DNA of 64,000 nt, from assembly GCF_036588685.1 (NCBI RefSeq), contig NC_086381.1, forward strand, positions 68,021,436 to 68,085,435. Reading direction: 5' to 3'. This stretch comes from Mytilus trossulus. Taxonomy: Eukaryota > Mollusca > Bivalvia > Mytilida > Mytilidae. A program made the translations under genes and the position numbers. Below, piece by piece: positions 22,900-36,005 of this stretch (the stretch's first letter is position 1; every line of letters starts with the position of its first letter). Below the pieces are notes generated by a model. The model searched no databases and had not been told where the DNA came from. It saw only the letters and a program-made list of their open reading frames with translations.

Positions 22900-24418
22900 A
22901 AGTAATATGTATCAAAATAATGACTTCGTTAATTTTCAATTTCATCAACAAAGATCGAAATAGCATCTTATTTTAGATTTTTGTAGAAAATCAATCGCCG
23001 TATCAGTATACGCTTATAATTTTTCATGCTACAGCATATACATCTGACGTTTCCTCTACTTTTACCACAATTTGCAATGAGGTCCAATAATCATTCTGAA
23101 AAAAACAAAAAAAAAAACAGTATAATACCTGGATAAGATAATGTACATATATTGGAATACAAGTTGAATTCTCATGCAGTGGCGTAACGTATATATATAT
23201 ATATGAAGCGAATCGACAAAATTTTGGATGTTTTTTGCTTTAAAAGAATGTGAATCCTGAAAGAATCATGTTTGACATAGATAATTTTAAAAAAGATAGT
23301 ATAAACACTAAAATATTTACTTTGTGCGATATACTACATTGTTTTAATTTACTATTAGCGATGAAGGATGGGAATGAATTAATCGAATTCGCAAGTATGC
23401 CATGCATCGACGGAGTATTAGATTGGGTCAGGACACAGGACCCATGGTTGGAGCACTTTGCTTGATTATATAGAGAATCACTTAAGCATGACTGGAACGG
23501 AACCCCTTATGAAAAGTTCTGGATCCGCCACAGCAAGATGCCGGGCTTATATAACACCGACGACGATAACATGATAACCTTATACGAAGGCAAATTTTCT
23601 ACGGTTTTATGAAAAGTTACCAGTCAATTATATTAGATCTAAGTATTCACTAGATGTTGAATTCACATTGATATTATTTGTATTGGCTGAGAGACGAATC
23701 GTGCGATTCAATTCAAAAAAAGATAAGAGTTACACTAAATCGTAATTCATCTTGCAATTGGGTGTCTTACTATACAGAAACAGCCCTACACATATCGCTA
23801 TGCTGTATCTGTATACTACGCCCACTACCGGACTACGTTTGTGTATTGCGTTGACGAGTGTTGTATGAATCTGCGTGACCTCATAATGTGAACTAACGAT
23901 TACTTTAACATGTTTTATACGTTCTGTTTATTTCCAAACATTTCTTTAGAGCAAGAGAATTAAACCAATTTTCTGATAACAGAAAAACATGAACAGCAGT
24001 ATATTCTAAGACGACAATCATCGATTTGAACACTTGAATGTGTACATGTGTAACAAAATCATTTACCATGTTAATGTCAGCATGCATGTTAAGTGAATGT
24101 CAAGTTCAGTTAAAAAATCTGAAACATTGGACAACTCATACACTTCTGTTTCAAATTGGACAATGTTTTGTCATTTGTTTTTACTGTTGAAATTAGTTGT
24201 TATGTTAAAATAGATAATTATTCACCTTAACCTATGTATTATTGTTGACTATTCGAGATTCTTTTTTTGCGACCCCGTCTTCAGCTGAATGTGTGATTTT
24301 AATATTTTCGCGGTCCTCAAGGGATTTTAAATAGAAAATAAACATGATAAATGCAACAAATGTGTTTGTGTGTCTTTAAAAGCACAAACAATATACAGAA
24401 TTAATTGCAGGATAAAGA
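22900..24418. other. Mostly nothing; small repeat remnants
   Basis: Includes an AT dinucleotide run at about 23190-23205 and, at 23462-23535, a short copy of the ggatccgcc repeat (ends ctggatccgccaca). An open frame at 23250-23465 (FDIDNFKKDSINTKIF, then GVLDWVRTQDPWLEHF) runs into that repeat; I cannot assign it. Confidence 0.35.
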
Positions 24419-24569
24419 CAATAACTGTTTATAGTGTCTTTAAATATCAGCTGTATTTCACTCGGCTCGAAACAGGAGTAATAGCTCGCTAAAGCTCGCA
24501 TTACACCTATTTCTTAGTCTCATACAAATACAGTTGATATTAAAAGACACTTAATAGTTAAATTATTGC
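24419..24569. repeat. Hairpin repeat, about 40-bp arms with nested inner stem
   Basis: The left arm (24419-24457) and right arm (24525-24569) are imperfect reverse complements around tgtcttt.aatatca.ctgta. The loop holds a second stem, gtaatagctcg against cgcattac. Non-coding; the minus-strand frame through it is by chance. Confidence 0.6.
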
Positions 24570-25050
24570 CTATGTCAATTATCAAACAGCAATACCATAC
24601 TAAATCTCGGTATAAATAGACCTCAGTCACGTGTCTTTGAAAACAATGTAGGATACTATCTGTACTATATATTGAAATGTATACAAATTCAAATAATTTA
24701 AAAGGCAAACAAAAATTTCTAAGTACTAACAAAACATTATATTACATGTATTAAAACTTACGTTTATTTAATCTCTTTAACATGCGTTGCATGCGTTGTT
24801 TTGCATTATTTATTCATGTACATACATATTTCTTAGTATGTAAAAATAAGCATTACTGTACCGTATCTGTTTACTTCCTGTCAGGTTAAATTGAGACAAT
24901 ATCTATATTTAGCAAAATTTAAATAAACAACTAATTTCTATATTTAGAAAACTGATTAATACCTCGATTAATACAATATTTAAATAAGCAAAGGAATCGA
25001 CAAAAATAGAATTTTGTTTTTAAACATGTTAAAGAGTATAATAAGTTTTT

Positions 25051-25171
25051 TCCACAGGCACTTGTCTCAGAATTTTTTTTTACCTTTATACCTTAATTAA
25101 GGTATATAGGTAAAAAAAAATTCTGAGACAAGTATATAGGTAATTTTTTTTTCTGAGACAAGTGCCTGTGG
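25051..25171. repeat. Hairpin MITE with duplicated right arm
   Basis: The left arm ccacaggcacttgtctcag (25052-25070) has its exact inverse ctgagacaagtgcctgtgg at the right end. An extra partial arm (ttctgagacaagtatatagg, about 25121-25140) and the central palindrome ttataccttaattaaggtata lie between, so the element folds in two registers. Confidence 0.75.
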
Positions 25172-27960
25172 TTTTTTCTTCGCAATGTATTAACATTACA
25201 GATAAATATTTATTTAATTGTTATCAACAAAATGTGATCTACAGGTATTTACAGAAAAATAATCAATATCTAGCCATACAATTCTGACTAATGAGACATT
25301 TACAGTATGAAAATCGTAGTAAAGACAATTGCTCGTTAAAAATTTCTAATCCATATCTGTAAACTTGTAAAAATTATCATAAATTCAAAATGGTATGTGG
25401 GTATTCATGTATATGATAGCAGACCAACGAATGCAAACCATTAAAAGGCATCATTTTATATTCTTCTGAAGTCTGGTGCGATATGGATAAACTTTCGTCC
25501 TCAAGGAAGGTATTACCTTGTTAAAGACCAGTCCATCTATAGACCGGTGTTTTGGAATAAACTCATCAATGAAGTGTTCAGTTATTCGTCCCATTTCATA
25601 CAATTAGTTTTGTTGTATATCCGTTTGGTGACACCGTAAGGTGATTAGAAATCAATAATAATTATAAAAACAAAATTCTCCTTATCGATCTTCAAATAGA
25701 CTGTATGCAAATCAAGACCAGTAATGCACTTTTCTGCGATTAGATAGAGATCTCATTTGATTTGGGACTTTCCTTTTTTGAATTTGCCTCGGACTTAAGT
25801 ATTTTAGTGTTTTTACTTTTGATTGATATAATATAAAATGAATGCCAAAATATGGAAATAATGTATGGAAAAATAATGCTATGAATAACCTTTCAATTTT
25901 GTTTTCTTCTGTTCTAGAAAATGCAGACGAGTGTTAAACGTTAGTAACTATTTAATTTTTGAATACCACATATGTTTTTTGAGGAAATACACGCATGCAG
26001 TACTAAGGGATGACGTATTCTTACAAGTTTACAATAATATCTTTATATCCGAAAAACGGTTATGACAACAACTGAAAGACCACTATAGGACATCACCAAT
26101 ACTAACGTTGAACAAACAACTTTGGGTGTTCTTTTTCTATGCTGAAATACTATATAGGATTGAGAATTAAAACAAATAACGTGCCAAAGAGACACCAACC
26201 CGATTAAAGAACATCGAACAGAAAACTTTAGTGGAAAATCTGTTTTGTTGTGTTTTATATACGTCGACCTGTTGTTTGTCTTTTTTGTCTTTTTTTGTTT
26301 TGTTTACTATGAATTTTTCAGTTTATCTATAATTATGAGTTTGAATGATGCTTAAATTTTAATAACTTTTGTCTCTCTCTTCTATTCATCTCGTAAGTAC
26401 ATAGCATACAGGTCTGGCAAGGTCAGTTTTGTAATTGTATGTCCCAAAAAGGTTACAAATCTATTTAAATGGGTAAAAGGAATGGTGACTAATAACACCA
26501 AATCGAGGCAGCATGTTTGTTTGTATAAAACAATTAATTGCATCTGGTAAATATTTGGATAACATCTTTTTTTTTATCTATAATTCAGTGCTTTAAGACT
26601 TAAATCTAATTCAAATTTGTTGAATCATAGCTACAGAAAAAAATATCCAATCATTTCAATTCTTATATTTGTATTTTAAACGCTTGTGTTGGTTTATAAG
26701 ACCTGCCACAAATAATGACTTCATTGGCAATTTGTTAAAGCGATATTACTTGTTATTAAGACACCATATATCTTGTATATTTCCCATGTTTGTATACAAA
26801 TGCAATGGAATTTAAAACTGTAAACAAACAATTTCAAGATTGATTATTTTAAAGAGATTTATACAGAATACGTTAAAATGTCAAAGACTTTGTTTTTATT
26901 TCTTTACCTATATTGTACGTTCAGCATATAATTCTGTAAGGATTTTTCAAAAATGAGGAAAAACCATTATGAAATATTAGATTAAAAGTAAGTCAAATCT
27001 ATATCAGGAATAGACACACATAATTCTTTAAGTAATAATCTCTTTTGGTTGATATTAGGATCGGGTGAATTTAGAAACGCTCAACACGGTTCAACACGGT
27101 TCTCTTGTGCTCAAGATGGTATAGCCTTGTGGTACATGTTGCAATTAAAAGACATAACCATGCATTATTGATCATTAAAACATAAACAGTTTATTTATAA
27201 TTTTTAGCTTTTTTTTTTTTATCTTTTTTGTTGAATATTTAAAAAAGAAAGTCTTGATATCCAAATATATAAGCAAACAACAGCATGATAAGTGAAGTAT
27301 TTCTTAGAACAAAATGTCGGTGTATAGGATTCCTATTCGACATGGACATTCCCCCACCCCTATTTAATGAATCTAATAAACGTTTGGACCCAATTTGCAT
27401 AGAAAAGACACGTATTTCAAGTTAAACATTCCTAGTAATCCACACAATCTCACCCAAATGGTTAGGCGAGAAAAAAGTTTAGTCCAAAACTAATTGGAAT
27501 CGCAAATCTATCAATGTAATATTGTAATTATCGAAATTTCGGATAATGGCCCATTTAAGTTTTGTATGTCTAAGCAAATGACAACTAGAGTAATCATATC
27601 TATAAGTCTTTTTGTCACCTTGGATTTTTAAAATTATTAACTTTGAATATCATACCAGTTAAAAAAAAACTTAATGATTCACTGAAACACGCAATTTTCA
27701 TTCATTTCAATTCATCATTTGTAATGATTATTTTTTCTACAAACAAACAATTTCATAAGATAATTATTTTAGGTTTTAAACATTTATCTTAAACTTCACA
27801 AACTTGACAAAGTTAATTAATGGAAGTGGTTGTCAAGTATACTTTTCAAAATGACATTTGGTTTGACAAAAAAAGTAATTGAAAAAATCCAAGGAGTGAT
27901 TGGGGTTTAGAGATATAGATATTCCTGGATGTCTGCTATCTTTTTTGAGCGGTTAGTTAA
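25172..27960. other. No gene seen
   Basis: Long AT-rich stretch with no supported exon, no tandem array and no clear terminal repeats. Poly-T and poly-A runs are common. Confidence 0.35.
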
Positions 27961-27979
27961 ATGTTAACTTAAACAGTAA

Positions 27980-28190
27980 TGTTCGTTTGGAATGATGTCG
28001 TTTAATCCGATGTCTCGTGTAGACAAAGTGGCACATCCTCTGCACGTGGGACGAACCTTCCAACAGTTCTTAGAGGGTATGTTGCATGGCAAGATTCTGC
28101 TTATAATGTTATATTCAACATACCCTAATTTTTCATTGTCAGTCCAAATTATCTGAATTATCAACCCTTCATCATGTTCATGTCGGTCGG
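27980..28190 (-). repeat. Family U dispersed repeat, copy 1
   Basis: Shares a run of matching words (tgtagacaaagtg, cctctgcacg, aacataccctaat) with 33107-33300 (tgtagaaagagtg, tctctgcacg, aacatacccccaat). The two antisense open frames are by-products. Two diverged copies in the same orientation flank the HEPN exons. Confidence 0.5.
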
Positions 28191-28857
28191 TTGATCAAAC
28201 TTGCATTACCTACTTAACGTAGCCGAAATTGTCATTTGACGCCTTATACGAACATTGCACTCATATGACAAGGTTGACCTTTAAATGATTCAAACTAAGA
28301 CTTGATAATATAGTTAACCTGTAAAAATAAATACGTATCACACCTTTATGCAAGGCAAGATCGAAATAATCAGTAAAACAACAAACCAACACTCTATAGT
28401 TTTCATGCGTCAGATGCTCTTTTCTGGATTTAACTTCATCAGGAATAATTTACACGAACGTTAATAGGCTAATGGTGTATACCAAGCAATAAAGATGAAG
28501 AGCAGAACGATATAAAAAAAAGGATCTAGCAATAATTGCCAAATTAATCTAAGGCCAATTTGCCTGAGGGAGTTGAAATCTTAGTTTCTTCTACAAAAAT
28601 ATCATCAACGAACATTTTTAGAAAGGTTATCATATCAGTTTCGAAGTACTGACTACTTCGAATATCCTCGGATTCTTATAGGGCACAAGTAATGGTATTG
28701 AAAAGTGCTATAAAAAATGACAACAACACTTTATAGAATGTATCTGTCGAAATAAACTTATAAAAATGTTTGCCATCGGATAACGATTTTTATCTTTTGA
28801 TATTTTTTTTCAATTATTTTTTACCCTGGAAGACATTTATTTATTTTTTGGCAATGA

Positions 28858-29600
28858 CATCATTGTTCCTTTCTGTAGATTATCTCTTACTAAGGAATCT
28901 TTTATACCATCAACTATTAACCTATGGAATCACACTGATTTGTCCCTTCGAAAATCAGACTCTATATCAAAGTTTAAAATCCAATTAAAAAGGCTAAATA
29001 CCACAAATAAAGATGTACCTAAGCACTATCTATATGAACCGAGGAAACTAAATAAGATTCTAACACAATTCAGATGCTACTCATCTTTTTTTAACTATGC
29101 GTTGTTTAGAGTCAATATAATTGCTGATCCATCTTGCTTTTGTGGATGTAACATTGAGACTGTACACCATTTCCTTTTCGACTGCTCTTTATATACACAC
29201 CAGAGAGAAATTCTGATGAACAATCTAAGATGGCTTCCTGATGACCTTATACTGAATGTTAAAAGTTACCTACATCTGGTAATCCGAATCTCTCATATGA
29301 TCAAAACGTGAATATATTCAAACACGTATTCGAATTTATCAAAAGGTCTGAGAGATTTCTTGTTATGTAGAAAAATGTATTTACGGTACATCCACGTCAT
29401 CATTATCATCATCATCATCGTTTTCAATGTTTACATTTATTTCTGTTTCATTTTTTTTTCTCAATTGATAGACTCGTAAAATATTGTTTATTTTGATATT
29501 GCATGCTCATATTAATATTGTATTGTAAATTATTGTCATGCGGAGCGGACTTCATAAGTATGGTTTACTTGTGTCCAATCCATTTTACTTTGAGTAAATA
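28858..29600 (+). pseudogene. LINE C-terminal fragment, plus strand
   Basis: Frame open from about 28862: IVPFCRLSLTKESF, TINLWNHT, then KFKIQLKR, ILTQFRCYSSFFNYALFRVN and the C-x-C, HH, C knuckle PSCFCGCNIETVHHFLFDC, ending at a stop at 29311. This is the usual C-terminal tail of a LINE ORF2. The 3' UTR seems to reach about 29600, where gagtaaataaaat occurs. The copy is 5'-truncated. It ends only about 260 bases upstream of the first HEPN exon ATG. Confidence 0.7.
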
Positions 29601-29863
29601 AAATATGTTTAAACTAAATTTATTGTAGAAATGCGTGTCTGGTGCAGTAAAAATATAACGCAAATGTTGGGCATACTATTATAATCAAAATTATTAACTG
29701 ATAACCAATAACTTGTTTGAGTAATGATTGAAATTTAGCGAGAGTATTATTTTTTAGATCATGCAGATGAAATTCCTTAAAATAGCATATGTTCCATATC
29801 TTATGAGCTGGCCAATGTCCACTTACTATTTTAGTATGTAATTTGACAACAACTGCTAAAAAT

Positions 29864-32800
29864 ATGTCTGCAACATCAATAAAAAGACTGGCAAAGCTAG
29901 GTAATATAGTTCTGCATTTATTTCCAAAACTTTTGCAAATAATACTAAAAACACGCATTGGTCCTAATGGATTGCATGCGAAATATCAACTTAAGGATAT
30001 ACGCATTGCTTTGTCGGAGAGTGAAATGCATTTAATGGAGAATCTCCCAAACATGGATGAATTCACAATTGAATTATGCTACAAGATATTACGATATGAA
30101 TATTTAATGATTGGACCATCGTGTAAGTGGGGAAATGTTCCAAACGACACAGAAGTGGAAATTGGCGACGATGTTCAGCGACTACTGAATGAAACCAATG
30201 AAGTTATCAGTAAAATGTCTGATGAAATATCAGAGAACTATTATGAACAATTTGTAAAGAGACTGGAAGCAGTTAAAAAGAGAGTGAATACATATTTGCA
30301 TCCAGGAAATTTTACTTGTTTCAAATTGTATGAAATAATTTGTAGATCTGATTTCGATTCCACTGACATTCTTCAAAAACTGACAGTTATGCAGAAAATC
30401 ATAGGTATGAATACTAGTACTTCATCTGAAACAAAAAATTGTATCATAAGCAACAACAATGGCAAAGCGCTTAGCCAAAACCCAAATGAACACTAATTCT
30501 ATAAAATATACGTTTATGTGTTTTGCATTTAAAAAAAAACCATACCCGTTTTTGTTAATATAAAACAAATAATGCTCCCTTCGTCTTGTAAAACACTGTG
30601 TAGCATTCAACGACAAAATTAGAAACCTCTATTGACTAATGATATGTGCACTTCTGTCATGACAAATGTTTGAAGTGTTGGTTTCAATTAAACTTGATGA
30701 ACAAACGAAATACATTATAATCTGAGCATACAATGCATATCATCATAATCAGAACATGCAATGCTTATGATTGTTGTGTGTTTGTACCGAATCTTATTTA
30801 AGAGAAATCAATACAAAAAGCGTGTTCTTTCTAGATTGTTGTATGTCTTTCATCTTTTCAATCTGTTCCTACAGTGTTGTCTATTTGCATAGCCGCTAAA
30901 TTCCAAGAAAAGGTAAAACAAAAATGCCTACAAAGCAAACCAAACAAACAAAACTAAAGGCTAAGCATCAACAACTTCACTGGTGATAAATCCAGTTCCT
31001 CCTGAAGATTATGGAGATCTTGCTCTAATGAAGTTGAGCATTATACATGTAACAAAGAAGACGCAAAGTCGACGACGCAATTTTTATTGTTTCTATTGTT
31101 TTTACAGTAACGCATATTATTGATGCTGATAGTGAGAACAGAGAACGATTTTCAAGAATTTCGCTCGTTATTTTGATCATTTTAACAAATATTCTGAGAG
31201 ATATAATCCGATCAAAGATTCTTCCCACCGACCTGTACCAAAAGTGCGCGCCATGTTTAAACAATTTCACCTTGGATCAACAAACAAGAATAGATGAATT
31301 ACAATTGCCAATTATGTATGATTCGTTCGATATTACATTGATTTACAAATTGTTAAGACAGTTTTCACTTATAGCACCGCCAACCAAAGGTTGGGGAAAA
31401 TCTCCAGACACACTACATACAACATTAGCAGATGACGTAGAACGCATACGTATTTACAAAAATCAAATGGCGCACAGATGTAGTGCAAACATTGAAGATG
31501 ATGCATTTAAGTCTTATTTCGATGAGTTTTGTCATATTGGTCAAAGAATGGATCTCATATTTTTCCAAAAAAGAAATTATGAAGAAACGATCATTCTATA
31601 TAAGAATTGCCGAATAGATTATCAAATGCAAATCAAATATGAGAACTCCTTGAAGGAGCTTGAGAACCTGACATGTAAGATATTTACTTACTTTAAGAAT
31701 TTCCTGTAAGAATGTAGATCTTGTAATATTGTTTATATCCTCACCATTGCTTTTAAGACGTTTACTCATTATATTGTGATATACATTTCTTGTTTCTCAA
31801 AACTTAGCAGCTAATAATATCTCGACAGTCTTTTTTTTTTATTCATGAATAGGTTGGAAAAATAATTTCGTGATATGATAAGATCTAACTAGTATACATC
31901 ATGTCTAAGCATGTAAATACTCACTTGATTCGATTGAATATGCCAAGCATTTCTACCAATTTGAGAAACAGTGGCAGCAAGAACGAAATTGTATAATAGT
32001 AGCCACTTTACAAGACCTATCCAATTCATATACTTTTCTCGTACTTGAAGTTGTAGTTTTCGAGGTTTGCTTTAAGAGTGTTGTATGTTTATCATTATTT
32101 TTTCTCATATGTTTCACTTCGTGTTAAGCTGATGTGCGATCAGATACAAGTCAAGCACGAACACTTTCTACAGCATGAACGAATGTATATTTTAGACATC
32201 AGTACGAGTGATACCCATGATACATTCTTTTAAATATATTTTATTTCTATTATATATTAGGTAACATTTTATATATATGCATTTTTTAATTTAATAGTTT
32301 GTCTATTTACAGTGAGATTTGATAAAAAGCCAATTACGTTTTACTGGGGAGAAAGTTTTGATAAATGTTTGAAAGATCTAAGATCGTTGTTAGAGGATTA
32401 AAAATTAGAAGGTTAGTCTGTAATGTATTGAATTTTTCTTAAAAGCTTTAGATTAAAACTGGTGCACTACTATAGATTATTGTTAATTTAGTAAAATTAT
32501 AAATTAGAGTTCAGATCATAGAATATAGGCATTTTATGATACTAGTATAATTTTGTGTTATTTAAATATTGCAGTGAAGTGTATAAAAATGAAGGACAAT
32601 TATTGATGATGAGGAAATATGTGAAAGTGTCCCGAATTCTATTTTTTGGGAAAATCTTTTCATATAAATTTTTGACCTCGCATAAACAAGATGTGTCCCA
32701 ACATACCGAAATAGTTTCGTTTTTTCTTCTTCACTTCTATACTAGTTGAATGACTGAAGCTTTGAATATCATCAGCTTTATATTACGATATTATGTTTTA

Positions 32801-34317
32801 TATGCCCTTACGAAATAGCCAGATACAAACTATAATCAAAATATAAAAAAGACAGTGTTATGCATACACAGAAGTAAAAAGATGCTTTATTCATTAAATC
32901 ACAACGTTTAATTTCATTGTAACTGGAGTTATATACACTACATGCATGCCTAACTTCACAACCCCCCCCCCTTCCCAAATTGAGTGGTGTGTATAGAAAT
33001 GGGGTCACTTAAGGTCTGCGGTTTACCAGCAGTTCGTTCCTTAGTGAAAAGCGAACAAATAGAGCGTCAGTTTGACTGTGAAGAATGTACAAGAACTAAT
33101 CACGTCTAATCAGAATGAGAAACGTAATCTAATGCATCGTGTAGAAAGAGTGCCCCTATCTCTGCACGTTAAGAACCATTGAAACAATTCATTGAAAGGT
33201 CTGTTGGTGAACTGCTGCAAATGTCTGGCCGCTTCTAACATACCCCCAATTTTTAATTGGCACTCTAAATTTCCTGGACGTCGTCTAGTATATGACTTTT
33301 CTAGTGTGTTCATTTGAATGTGTTCTCATCCTGAACATGCATGAAATGTTAGCCACTGGACCACTAATTACTCAATCAAGCTTGCTGCATGTTTGGTATT
33401 TACATTTTAAATACAACACATTATTTTCTTTTAGTTTAATAGAGATGTTCATTCAAACTTTAAACTGGCGCAAATTTAACGATGACTCTATCATTTGTCT
33501 ATTTTTATTCAACAGTTAAATTGACGCATATTTAACGAAGACTTTATTTTTACAACTACTTTAACCTTTTTGTAGAAAAAAGAAGTATATTGGAAAATAC
33601 AAAACAGAACAATTATTCATTCTTTTATGTAGGGAGGCAGAAAGTTCGTTTACAGATTGTTTTACACACCGACGCTGATGTGGAGAGAACTGCTAATATC
33701 ATGAATATACTTAGAGACGAGATAAATGAAGGTCAAAGTGGTATAGAGTTCATAGTTGCCAGTAAAGGGAGTTTAGTTATAGATGTAAACATAATACTGG
33801 TTATATTGGAAACAGATGAAATGTTACAATCCACTCTGGCTTCATTTCTTGAAAAGATTAGGCCACACATAATGACCTTCCATACTGAAGACATTGCAAT
33901 TGTTTTATTACCTGTTGAAGGTTTGTCATTTATGTTCCAGAAATTAGCTATCTATTGTTCTGAATAATTAAATGTTCGTTGTGTAAACATGTAGTACTGT
34001 CTAATTATATTGAAACAAACAAACGACTGTAATTAGTTAAACAATCACAAACATCAAAAACTAGAAAACATACACCATCCATGAAATAAATATTTCAGCA
34101 GTGATAATGATTACGCATTTAATTACAATTTATATGCTCTGAAATTTACCTTTTAATAACCGAAACCCTTCCTTGAATTAATATTTCAGAGTACACAACG
34201 TGGAATGAAACAAAGACTAACGAGGAACCGGTTTACCTTGATATTGAGGCTGAATCCATGGAAACCGATGATGAAAATAGAAAACAACTCATAACAAAAT
34301 CTGTAGCTATTTTATAA
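29864..34317 (+). CDS. Tandem DZIP3-like HEPN protein with TRADD-N-like domain
   Basis: Proposed exons 29864-30404, 31108-31674, 33633-33920 and 34190-34317, giving 507 residues. All junctions are phase 1 and GT-AG. Exons 1 and 2 each encode one HEPN domain of the type found N-terminal in DZIP3. The second has the family blocks GWGKSPD (272-278), LADDVERIR (284-292) and KNQMAH (295-300), where the usual R-x4-6-H is RNxxxH; the Arg is Lys here. The first HEPN keeps only KWGNVP and GDDVQRL and has no R/H pair. Exon 3 (about residues 370-465) has a beta-alpha-beta pattern (KVRLQIVLHTD, IEFIVASKGSLVIDVNI) that recalls TRADD-N domains. Exon 4 is acidic and ends at TAA. An alternative terminal exon lies at 32313-32401 (398-residue form). 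HEPN and TRADD-N proteins are tied to RNA-based or apoptotic immunity; the role here is inference. An upstream 5' exon is possible. Confidence 0.65.
32313..32401 (+). CDS. Alternative 3' terminal exon of the HEPN gene
   Basis: Follows tttacag at 32312 and starts in the phase left by the second HEPN exon (T|TG). It encodes RFDKKPITFYWGESFDKCL, then KDLRSLLED, and stops at 32399-32401. It cannot be an internal exon, since the stop is in frame before any usable donor. It competes with the acceptor at 33632. Coding status rests on phase, splice site and sense-like composition only. Confidence 0.4.
33107..33300 (-). repeat. Family U dispersed repeat, copy 2
   Basis: Diverged copy of 27980-28190 in the same orientation. 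It lies in the intron between the second HEPN exon and the TRADD-N-like exon. Confidence 0.5.
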
Positions 34318-35048
34318 ACAACCGGCCGGAAACGAAACCAGCAGCAACATTACTGCAACACTCCAACCAACTAGTCTTGGTAAATAGTTTAAAATTTGCT
34401 ATGAAGTGAAATATTTTTTTCTTGCTAGGATTAAAAATCAAAGCACTTTGTAATGTATTGAGCTTCTTTTGAGTATAACAAGAAATGACGATGCATTTCA
34501 CAACCATTGTTCATCAAGTTCCTGTTTTTCGAAGAAAAAAAGGGGAAGCATAAGTAACGCATGGCTCAAAGTTAAGGTTTGGAAATTTTGAAAAAAATGA
34601 GGGACCAATAATCAAACACTAACTTGAATTGATTAAGTAATATATTCATATAAACTGAACGCCTGAATAACAATGATACAATCGTTATAACTGAGTATAA
34701 TATTCGAACTAAAACCTTAATGACATGAATAGCTTAAATGTACTCATGTATTTTACTTGAACAAATTATGAACGTGTGCTAGTACTAATGGGTTTTTCTC
34801 TATTTTTTTTGGTGCTATTTTCACATTTCCTGACCGGTGTTAGAAATATATTTCTCCTCACTAGTGAAAAATCTGTTCTCGGCAAATGATTGGTTGAAAT
34901 TTAATTGTGACGTTGAATTTTCTTGTTTTCTTCTGAATTTTCTTATTGTGACGTCATAAAAAAGGCGACCATGCCTGATGACGTCACATCCAAAGTATAC
35001 AATTTTCCTCAAATCTTTGAAAAAGAAGCATATAAAGATCATTAGAGA

Positions 35049-35205
35049 AACGGATTCCACCACTGTAACTCGTGTATTACGATATTTCTCCACTCTGAAC
35101 AGTTAAATTTTAATTATTTAAAAATGCTCGCGCTTTAAATACTTAAATTAAACTGTCTCGAGTGGAGAAATATCGTAATACTTTTGTTGCAGTTGTGGAA
35201 TCTAT
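35049..35205. repeat. Hairpin MITE with about 55-bp arms
   Basis: Left arm 35049-35108 and right arm 35148-35205 are imperfect reverse complements sharing attacgatatttctccactc, with attccac.actg further out. The loop is about 40 bases. Located between the HEPN gene and the propeller exon. Confidence 0.7.
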
Positions 35206-35694
35206 ATTTAATACACGGGTAAATTATGTTTGCAGTAATTTGTATATTTCGTTTCAAAATTTGGCGTTAAAATTGATATACTAAAAATAGCAATGTTACA
35301 ATAGTTCTACTGTGTACCTACAGTAGAAGGTAGAACAGGTACTGAATCGGTATACTCTTTTATCGTTGTGAGTTTAAGGCTTGGATACTACAAAAAAAAA
35401 AGAAAAAGAATAGCCGCGAAATCGGAGCATGCATCTTCGAAACCGCATACTCCGGGAAGAAACAGCAAGTCGTGCAAAAGAATATAAGCGAAAATGATAT
35501 TGTTTCAGATGGAAATCGATCCGAGATTGCCAGGCAACGTTTCCATTGATATAAGAGTTTATTTTTAGTTTATTATTACGGTCGATAATTAATCTGTAAA
35601 GAAATGTAACCGTTTGATTAAAGCGTTACAAATGATTCTTATTTATATAGACAAAAAACGAACTCTGGCATGCAAAATTAGAAAATACTAAAAT

Positions 35695-36005
35695 AAGAAA
35701 TGTGGTATGAATTGCAATTAGACAAATCTCTAGAAGGAACTAAATGACACAGAAATAAATAATTTAGGTCACCGTACGATCTTCAACAATGAACCGAACG
35801 AATTCAGGTACAAAAGGCCCCGAAAAGACAAATGTAAAATAAATACGAGAAAAATAACGAATTTATTTATGCACAAAGTAATGAACGAAAAAAAACATGA
35901 TATACAGCTGCAACAAACAAACGAAATGAGACAGGCATATACACAATTTAGCGGGGAGAAATTAGTTTGAAAGCGCCAAAAATTCCCACTCACTGGTAAC
36001 AGTAC
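35695..36005 (-). repeat. Family Z repeat (minus orientation)
   Basis: Contains aatgtggtatgaattgcaat, 'aggtcaccgtacgatcttca' and 'gtacaaaaggcccc'. Open frames here are by-products. It lies just before the propeller exon. Confidence 0.65.

Noticed and set aside
23185..23210. AT dinucleotide run as a regulatory element
   Set aside because: Simple microsatellite; such runs are common in this AT-rich window.
23250..23465. 71-codon plus-strand frame near the F-box gene
   Set aside because: No ATG at the given start other than by chance, no family, and it runs into a dispersed repeat.
28560..28720. Minus-strand stretch reading FETDMITFLKMFVDDIFV, similar to the SETDIIKMLDFLIDNIFV block of RT fragment A
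   Set aside because: Only about 20 residues match and the flanks do not continue the RT. It may be a tiny RT remnant, but it is too short to annotate.
29620..29958. 112-residue minus-strand frame overlapping the first HEPN exon
   Set aside because: It is antisense to a better supported exon and has no family resemblance.
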